From DATFEN01 sp035691285 (GTDB lineage Bacteria > Acidobacteriota > Vicinamibacteria > Fen-336): a stretch of 27,041 bases of DNA. Under the pieces are notes generated by a model. The model ran no database searches. It worked only from the letters and a program-made list of their open reading frames with translations, and was not told where the DNA came from. Shown here piece by piece: positions 22,887 through 27,041 of the stretch (within the stretch, counting starts at the first letter, position 1; every line of letters starts with the position of its first letter). The DNA is taken from NCBI GenBank assembly GCA_035691285.1, contig DASSJI010000309.1:1-27041 (forward strand). The letters are read 5' to 3'. Made by a program: the position numbers and the translations under genes.

Positions 22887-23951
22887 GTGTCACAGAGCGA
22901 GCCGCGCGGCGCAAGAGCGGACCCGGTCGCGGCCGCGGCCCGGGTCAAGGCCCTGGCCCGCGAAGTCGGGTTCGACCTCGCGGGGATCGCGTCGGCGGAG
23001 GCCCCCTCGCGCCTCGAGTTCTTCGCCGACTGGGTCGCGCGTGGATACGCCGGCGAGATGGCGTACCTCACGGGCCAGGTGGCCCGGCGCGGCGACCTGC
23101 GCGCGGCCTTCCCCTGGGCGCGCTCGCTCGTGTGCGTGGGCGTGCAGTACGACACGCCGCATCCCTATTCCACCGAGGCGCCCCCCGCCCGGGCGTGGAT
23201 CTCCCGCTACGCGTGGGGCGACGACTACCACGACGTGCTGGCCAGGCTGCTCGATCGCCTCGGCGCGCGGCTCGAGGCCGAGCTCGGCCCCTTCCGGTCA
23301 CGCCGCTACGTCGACACCGGACCCATCGCCGAGAAGGCGTGGGCCGCGGTCGCCGGCCTGGGCGCGTACGGCAAGAACACGTGTCTCCTCGATCCCGAGC
23401 ACGGCTCCTGGTTCTTCCTCGGCGAGCTGGTGACGGACCTCGACCTCGCACCCGACGCCCCGCGCCCCGACATGTGCGGCACCTGTACCGCCTGTCTGGA
23501 CGCCTGCCCGACGCAGGCCTTCCCGGAGCCCTACGTCCTCGACGCGACCCGGTGCATCAGCTACCTGACGATCGAGCTGCGCGGAGCCGTGCCGGAGGAC
23601 CTCCGCGGGTCGCTGGGCCGTCACGTCTTCGGCTGCGACGTCTGCCAGGACGTGTGCCCGTGGAACCGCCGCCGGCGACATCGCGCCTCGCCGTCCTTCG
23701 AGCCGCGGGAGGGCCTCCTCGCGCCGGAGCTGGACGCGCTCGCGGCGCTCGACGCCACGGCCTTCGCAGCGCGCTTCCGGAAGAGCGCGGTGAAGCGCGC
23801 CAGGCGGCCCGGCTTGCTGCGGAACGTGGCCGTCGCCATCGGAAACTCCGGCGACGCGGCCTCGAGGCCCGCCCTGGAACGGCTGCTCTCGGACGAGGAC
23901 TCCCTCGTCCGAGAGCATGCCCGCTGGGCCCTGGAGCGGCTCGGCGGCTAG
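22887..23951 (+). CDS. queG: Epoxyqueuosine reductase QueG with C-terminal HEAT-like segment
   Basis: Catalyses the last step of queuosine synthesis on tRNA, a cobalamin-dependent reduction of epoxyqueuosine. The 354-residue protein has the catalytic region YVDTGPIAEKAWAAVAGLGA (Asp143) and YGKNTCLL, then two 4Fe-4S motifs: Cys197-x2-Cys200-x2-Cys203-x3-Cys207 (MCGTCTACLDACPTQAF) and Cys250-x2-Cys253-x3-Cys257 (GCDVCQDVCPWN), with the extra Cys223 (TRCISYL). The C-terminus (LLRNVAVAIGNSGDAASRPA and LVREHARWALERLGG) is the HEAT-like tRNA-binding extension. The common G-L-G-W-I-G-K-N reads G-L-G-A-Y-G-K-N here. GTG 22887 is preceded by a weak GGGAG, too close to the start. No other que genes are present. 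Confidence 0.95.
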   Translation: MSQSEPRGARADPVAAAARVKALAREVGFDLAGIASAEAPSRLEFFADWVARGYAGEMAYLTGQVARRGDLRAAFPWARSLVCVGVQYDTPHPYSTEAPPARAWISRYAWGDDYHDVLARLLDRLGARLEAELGPFRSRRYVDTGPIAEKAWAAVAGLGAYGKNTCLLDPEHGSWFFLGELVTDLDLAPDAPRPDMCGTCTACLDACPTQAFPEPYVLDATRCISYLTIELRGAVPEDLRGSLGRHVFGCDVCQDVCPWNRRRRHRASPSFEPREGLLAPELDALAALDATAFAARFRKSAVKRARRPGLLRNVAVAIGNSGDAASRPALERLLSDEDSLVREHARWALERLGG

Positions 23952-24607
23952 ATCTGCGTCGCCTCGGCCAGCTTCACGGTGATGCTCTGGCCGGAGCTCA
24001 GCTCGACCTCCTTGCCGCGCGTCGCCAGCACGGTGCCCGTGCCCCCCGCCGCACCCACGCCGGCGCCGATGGCGGCGCCCTTCTTGCCGTCGATGATGGC
24101 GCCGATGATCGCCGCGTCCTTCTTCTTGCTGTCCTCGGCGGTGATGTCCACCGGTGTCGTGGCGATCTCGACCTCCCTGCCCTTCACGACCAGCGTGTCG
24201 AAGGCGAACGCGAGACGCGCGCGGCCCTTGACCTTGCCCGACCTCACGGCAGCCGTGACGCGTCCCTTCACGCTGCTGCCCGCCGGCGCGACGACCTTCT
24301 CGCCGACGCGCACGTCGGCGGCGAGCTTGGCGAGGACGGCATCGCCCTCGGAGTTCGTCGCCGAGGACACGCTGGACTCGAGCACGAGAGGCAGCGCCGT
24401 GCCCTCGGGGACCGTGACCTTGGCGGGCGGAAGCAGCCTTTCCACCAGGCCGCCGCCCTCGGGCTTGGAGCTGGAAGCGGCCCGTTTGGACGCCGCCTTG
24501 CCGCTGGCCTGGGTCCCGCCGTCCGCGGCGACGCCGGGTTCGCCGCTCTCGCGGCAGCCGGCCGCAAGCGCGGCTACGAGCATGAATGCGTAGAACCGTC
24601 TCGACAT
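23948..24607 (-). CDS. Lipoprotein with glycine-zipper segment
   Basis: A 219-residue predicted lipoprotein: MSRRFYAFMLVAALAAGC gives a lipobox with Cys18. A Ser/Ala/Lys linker (~20-50) is followed by a beta-rich domain (KVTVPEGTALPLVLESSVSS, AKLAADVRVGEKVVAPAGSS, VKGRVTAAVRSGKVKGRARL, AFAFDTLVVKGREVEI), then a glycine-zipper (IIGAIIDGKKGAAIGAGVGA, AGGTGTV) and a last strand (KEVELSSGQSITVKLAEATQ). The middle resembles the beta-domain of VirB10/TrbI-like proteins, and this architecture recurs in Acidobacteriota without known function. ATG 24607 has AAGGAG 6 nt upstream and a good promoter at 24642-24669. It converges on queG with a shared CTAG. Confidence 0.75.
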   Translation of the reverse strand: MSRRFYAFMLVAALAAGCRESGEPGVAADGGTQASGKAASKRAASSSKPEGGGLVERLLPPAKVTVPEGTALPLVLESSVSSATNSEGDAVLAKLAADVRVGEKVVAPAGSSVKGRVTAAVRSGKVKGRARLAFAFDTLVVKGREVEIATTPVDITAEDSKKKDAAIIGAIIDGKKGAAIGAGVGAAGGTGTVLATRGKEVELSSGQSITVKLAEATQI

Positions 24608-24619
24608 GAGGCTCTCCTT

Positions 24620-24634
24620 GGGGGCACCGCCCCC
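24620..24634 (-). promoter_or_regulatory. Hairpin abutting the lipoprotein SD
   Basis: GGGGGC-GGT-GCCCCC on the minus strand gives a perfect 6-bp, all-GC stem with a 3-nt loop, ending directly at the AAGGAG SD (24614-24619) of the lipoprotein gene. It lies in the ~28-nt leader predicted from the promoter. Confidence 0.4.
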
Positions 24635-24641
24635 GTGCGAA

Positions 24642-24669
24642 AGCATAGCGACGGATGAGTGGACGTCAA
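24642..24669 (-). promoter_or_regulatory. Sigma70-type promoter of the lipoprotein gene
   Basis: On the minus strand TTGACG (24664-24669, 5/6) and TATGCT (24642-24647, 4/6) are 16 bp apart; transcription would start near 24635, about 28 nt before ATG 24607. Confidence 0.6.
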
Positions 24670-24686
24670 GGATCCGGCGGCGTCCC

Positions 24687-24723
24687 GTGACGGCGCTCAC
24701 GAGACCGGCGTGACCGCCGTCAC
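24687..24723. promoter_or_regulatory. Tandem GTGA-N6-TCAC palindromes (CRP/FNR-family-like sites)
   Basis: GTGA-CGGCGC-TCAC (24687-24700) and GTGA-CCGCCG-TCAC (24710-24723) have centres 23 bp apart, about two helical turns. The layout matches the core of CRP-family operators (consensus TGTGA-N6-TCACA), although the outer T/A are not present. Relative to the lipoprotein start site (~24635) the centres fall near -59 and -82; relative to the phosphatase GTG (24747) they are 53 and 30 nt upstream. The outer parts also form a 9-bp inverted repeat, GTGACGGCG (24687-24695) with CGCCGTCAC (24715-24723). Confidence 0.5.
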
Positions 24724-24746
24724 GCGCGCCGTGAGAACATGCGCCC

Positions 24747-25541
24747 GTGGCGGATGCGCTGCTGCCCTTCGCCCTCGAGCTGGCCGGCCTGGCCGAGCGC
24801 GAGATCCTGACGCGCTTCCGCAAGGCCGCCGTCGAGCGCAAGAGCGACGGGACGGTCGTGACCGAAGCCGACCGCGTCGCGGAGCGTGTGATGCGGGAGC
24901 GCATCGCAGAGCGCTTTCCGGAGGACGCCATCCTGGGCGAGGAGCACGGCCGCTCGGGCCCCGGAAACGCCAGGCGAACGTGGGTCCTCGACCCGGTGGA
25001 CGGCACGATCTGGTTCACGCTGGGCGTGCCGACCTTCGGTACGCTGATCGGCCTGCTCGAGAACCGCGAGCCGGTCCTGGGCGTCGCCCACTTCCCGGCC
25101 CTGGGCGAGACCCTGTTCGCGGCCCGCGGCGAGGGCTGCTACGCGCGCCTCGCGGGCGAAGAGCCCCGGCGGGTGCGCGTCGCGCCTCCCGCGCCGCTCC
25201 GCGAGGCCCGGGTCTCGGCCGGCGGCCCCCACGGCTCCGACATCCTTCCCGAGGCCGGCACGGCCGTGAACCTCACGGCGCTGGTTCGCTCGGCCGGGGC
25301 CTTCCGCTTCGTCGGCGACTGCCTTCAGCACGCCCTGGTCTGCCAGGGCCGGCTCCACGCGGCCCTCGACACCGTGATGAAGCCCTGGGACGTCGCCGCC
25401 CTCGTGCCGTGCGTGCGCGAGGCAGGGGGCGTCGCCACGGGCCTCGACGGCCGGGACGAGGGCGTCGTGTTCGCGGGAAGCCTGCTGACCTCCTGCGATC
25501 CCGACCTTCACGACTGCGTGCTGGCGACGCTGCGAGGCTAG
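24747..25541 (+). CDS. Inositol monophosphatase-family phosphatase, HisN-like
   Basis: A 264-residue Mg-dependent phosphatase. The metal- and phosphate-binding motifs are intact: Glu65/Glu66 (DAILGEEHG), Asp82-Pro-Val-Asp85-Gly-Thr (WVLDPVDGTIWF) and Trp214-Asp215 (MKPWDVAALVP). The N-terminal KSDGTVVTEADR and the sequence following the D-P-V-D-G-T motif (TLGVPTFGTLIGL) resemble HisN-type histidinol-phosphate phosphatases more than true inositol monophosphatases, but no his genes are nearby, so the substrate (histidinol phosphate, inositol phosphate or PAP) stays open. GTG 24747 has no SD. The gene is divergent from the lipoprotein gene across the tandem palindromes and ends in a CTAG shared with the convergent membrane protein. 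Confidence 0.85.
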   Translation: MADALLPFALELAGLAEREILTRFRKAAVERKSDGTVVTEADRVAERVMRERIAERFPEDAILGEEHGRSGPGNARRTWVLDPVDGTIWFTLGVPTFGTLIGLLENREPVLGVAHFPALGETLFAARGEGCYARLAGEEPRRVRVAPPAPLREARVSAGGPHGSDILPEAGTAVNLTALVRSAGAFRFVGDCLQHALVCQGRLHAALDTVMKPWDVAALVPCVREAGGVATGLDGRDEGVVFAGSLLTSCDPDLHDCVLATLRG

Positions 25542-26017
25542 CGGCCGGCGCGCCTCGCGCCCGCCTCGGCGATGAGGCGGTTGTTGTCGCCGAGGGCGCG
25601 GTACTCGCGGTGGAGGGCGAGCAGCGAGCACAGCAGCGTCGTCCAGGCGAGGACCTCGTGCACCGCCGGCGGCAGGGCGCGGGTGTGGGCCGCCGCGCCG
25701 AGGATGAAGTTCGCCATCACGAGGAGCAGAGTCAGCGTGACGAGCGGGAAGACCCGGCTCTTGAGGGCGGTCGTGCGGCGGCGGAAGGAATCGCCCCAGC
25801 CCTGGGACTTCTCCATGTCCTTGAGCTCGACGCCCGTGGCGATGAGGAAGAACAGGATGAAGGCGTGGCCCATCACGAGCAGCGTCGTCGAGGCGAACGC
25901 CGCCAGGAAGTGCGTCTTCACGAGCGCGGAGCCCGCGGACACGCGATAGCCGAGCAGCATGGTCGCGAGGAGCGACAGCGTGCCGAGGCAGACGACGGTG
26001 AGGAGCGAGATCGCCAT
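25538..26017 (-). CDS. Uncharacterised 4-TM membrane protein with intramembrane histidines
   Basis: A 159-residue protein with four transmembrane helices at about residues 3-23, 36-60, 88-110 and 118-138. Histidines occur at or within helices 2 to 4: His36 (VKTHFLAAF), His51 (VMGHAFILFF), His111 (AAAHTRALPP), His120 (PAVHEVLAW) and His136 (LALHREYRAL). Paired histidines across helices are how cytochrome b-type proteins hold heme, so heme or quinone binding is conceivable, but this is inference and no family is recognised. It is the last gene of an apparent mqnD - thioredoxin-like - membrane protein operon, 34 nt after the preceding stop. Its SD is unusually far from the ATG (see the hairpin entry at 26026-26045). 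Confidence 0.65.
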   Translation of the reverse strand: MAISLLTVVCLGTLSLLATMLLGYRVSAGSALVKTHFLAAFASTTLLVMGHAFILFFLIATGVELKDMEKSQGWGDSFRRRTTALKSRVFPLVTLTLLLVMANFILGAAAHTRALPPAVHEVLAWTTLLCSLLALHREYRALGDNNRLIAEAGARRAGR

Positions 26018-26025
26018 GGGGTCAG

Positions 26026-26045
26026 GGCCTCGACGAGGCCTCCTT
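26026..26045 (-). promoter_or_regulatory. SD separated from start codon by a hairpin
   Basis: On the minus strand AAGGAGG (26039-26045) is a near-perfect SD, but 21 nt separate it from ATG 26017. Between them GGCCTC-GTC-GAGGCC (26026-26040) can form a 6-bp hairpin that takes up most of the distance and overlaps the last two SD bases. No other in-frame start fits this SD. Confidence 0.4.
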
Positions 26046-26051
26046 GGGCAG

Positions 26052-26522
26052 TCAGCCCGGCTTGTGGGCGGGCACCTTGTCCTCGGCGGTGAAGAGCGGG
26101 CTCGGCACGCCCAGGCGCGCGCCGAAGGCCTCGAGGTCGGCGCGCCGCAGCGCCTCGGAGGCGCGCTCGATTGCGCCGCCCCGCGCGACCAGGAAGAAGG
26201 TCGGCACGGTCGTGACGTCCAGCGCCGCCGCGAGCGGATAGGGGTCGGGCTCGAGCCGGACCGGGAGGGTCAGGCTGAGCTGATCCGTGAGTGCCCGGGC
26301 CGTCTCGGCGTCGTCCTGGAGCACGGCCAGCACCGTGGCGCCGCCGCCGCAGCGCGCGTGGATGAGCTCAACGAAGGGCAGCGCTTCGCGCGTGGTCTTG
26401 CAGTTGCGGTGCCCGAGGACGACGAGGGCGGGGCCTCGTGCCCAGGCTTCGGCCAGGGGATGCAGCGCGCCGTCGGGATCGGGCAGCTCGAGGTCGGGGA
26501 AAGGTCCGGTCGCGCGCGGCAT
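26052..26522 (-). CDS. Thioredoxin-fold (AhpC/TlpA-like) protein with a non-CxxC active-site region
   Basis: A 156-residue protein with the peroxiredoxin/TlpA layout: FPDLELPDPDGALHPLAEAW at the start, the central strand ALVVLGHRNCKTTREALPFV, then ATVLAVLQDDAETARALTDQ, the cis-proline region VTTVPTFFLVARGGAI and a C-terminal helix. The active-site position carries N-C-K-T-T, one cysteine without the second, so it cannot work as a normal CxxC disulfide exchanger; a one-cysteine peroxidase or a binding role is possible. No signal peptide is seen. Start ATG 26522 follows GGAGG and overlaps the mqnD stop by one base (TGATG), so it is coupled to mqnD. An open frame continues upstream to 26855 but lies antiparallel to protein logic within mqnD. 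Confidence 0.75.
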   Translation of the reverse strand: MPRATGPFPDLELPDPDGALHPLAEAWARGPALVVLGHRNCKTTREALPFVELIHARCGGGATVLAVLQDDAETARALTDQLSLTLPVRLEPDPYPLAAALDVTTVPTFFLVARGGAIERASEALRRADLEAFGARLGVPSPLFTAEDKVPAHKPG

Positions 26523-27041
26523 CAGGCCTCCACGAAGTCGGCGACGACGCCTCGAGGGATGATCCCCTCGGCGTGGCCGCGGTCGAGCAGGGCCTGGACC
26601 GCGCGCCGGCCGCGCTCGCCGCAGTCCACGGTCATCTCGTTGACCCACATGCCGACGAAACGGTCGGCGACGTCCGGCCGCATGCCGCGGGCGAAGCCGA
26701 TCGCGTAGCGAAGGGCCTCGGCGCGGTGGGCCAGCGAGTAGCGCACCGTCTCGCGTACGAGGCGAGTGAGCCGGGCCATGACGTCCGCGCCCAGGTCCCG
26801 GCGCACGGCGTTCCCTCCGAGGGGCAGCGGCAGGCCGGTCTTCTCCTTCCACCACGCGCCCAGGTCCAGGACACGCTTCAGGCCCTCGCCTCCGTACGTG
26901 AGCTGGCCCTCGTGGATCACGAGTCCGACGTCGGCCCGTCCGTCCCGGACCTCGTCGAGGATGCGGTCGAAGGGCACGACGCGCGTGCGCACCGAGGGCG
27001 CGAACAGCCGCAAGGCGAGGAAGGCCGTCGTCAGGGTGCCC
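26522..27041 (-). CDS. mqnD: 1,4-dihydroxy-6-naphthoate synthase MqnD, N-terminus outside window
   Basis: MqnD makes 1,4-dihydroxy-6-naphthoate from cyclic dehypoxanthine futalosine in the futalosine route to menaquinone. The visible 172 codons begin in the middle of the protein (GTLTTAFLALRLFAPSV) and include VPFDRILDEVRDGRADVGLV, IHEGQLTYGGEGLKRVLDLG and WWKEKTGLPLPLGGNAVRRD, the family's strongest signatures; the related MqnA lacks the HEGQLTY block. The frame is open to the right edge, so a TTG at 27013 is an internal leucine, not the start. It is followed directly by the thioredoxin-like gene (TGATG overlap). Other mqn genes are not visible. Confidence 0.85.
   Translation of the reverse strand, partial: GTLTTAFLALRLFAPSVRTRVVPFDRILDEVRDGRADVGLVIHEGQLTYGGEGLKRVLDLGAWWKEKTGLPLPLGGNAVRRDLGADVMARLTRLVRETVRYSLAHRAEALRYAIGFARGMRPDVADRFVGMWVNEMTVDCGERGRRAVQALLDRGHAEGIIPRGVVADFVEA

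Noticed and set aside
23363..23394. QueG G-L-G-A-Y-G-K-N instead of G-L-G-W-I-G-K-N as a sign of inactivity
   Set aside because: All cluster cysteines and the catalytic aspartate are present; the substitution is more likely lineage variation than loss of function.
21212..24658. An 1148-codon open frame on the plus strand
   Set aside because: It crosses the nfo, beta-rich protein, queG and lipoprotein regions on both strands and reads as Arg/Gly/Pro-rich noise. Stop codons are rare in such G+C-rich DNA, so long shadow frames are expected.

Overview
The window is a very G+C-rich, densely packed stretch of bacterial chromosome that most resembles an Acidobacteriota genome. The best phylum marker is a secreted VWA-domain protein of the family known as the acidobacterial VWFA-related group (10083-12242). 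SecG with an Ala/Pro-rich tail, a futalosine-pathway menaquinone gene and the overall gene repertoire fit with this. The phylum call is an inference from gene content, not a phylogenetic placement.

Left end (1-1710): an accessory patch. It holds an Ig-like ORF open at the window edge with relaxed codon use, two back-to-back 3' gene remnants that meet near 850, and a VapBC toxin-antitoxin pair preceded by a striking inverted repeat. Next comes core glycolysis: a clear sigma70-type promoter and gap-pgk-tpiA (1722-4745). secG, which commonly follows tpiA, lies 5 kb further on. Between them are a short relic ORF, a secreted NTF2/SnoaL-like protein, a 4-TM protein, and a tightly overlapping trio (secreted M28 peptidase, stand-alone NFACT-R RNA-binding protein, macro-domain protein), followed by a convergent amidohydrolase.

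Middle (9698-16879): secG, the VWA protein, a Rieske ferredoxin, a dienelactone hydrolase and thiC behind a TPP riboswitch. A divergent small membrane protein and a PBP4-type D,D-peptidase (dacB) follow. Next is the tldD-tldE protease pair, in which TldD carries a Tat-like signal peptide and TldE does not.

Right end (19852-27041): nadA (NAD synthesis), a small DUF1285-like protein coupled to nfo (endonuclease IV), a secreted beta-rich protein, queG (queuosine synthesis), a glycine-zipper lipoprotein, a HisN-like phosphatase, a His-rich 4-TM protein, a thioredoxin-like protein, and mqnD running off the edge.

Two architectural themes recur. All six intact convergent gene pairs end within 7 nt of each other, four of them sharing the palindromic stop CTAG, so there is no room for terminators. 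Several first-of-unit genes lack a Shine-Dalgarno (SD) sequence but have a TANNNT-like hexamer 5-7 nt before the start codon, which suggests leaderless transcripts. No tRNA, rRNA, CRISPR array or insertion sequence was seen.
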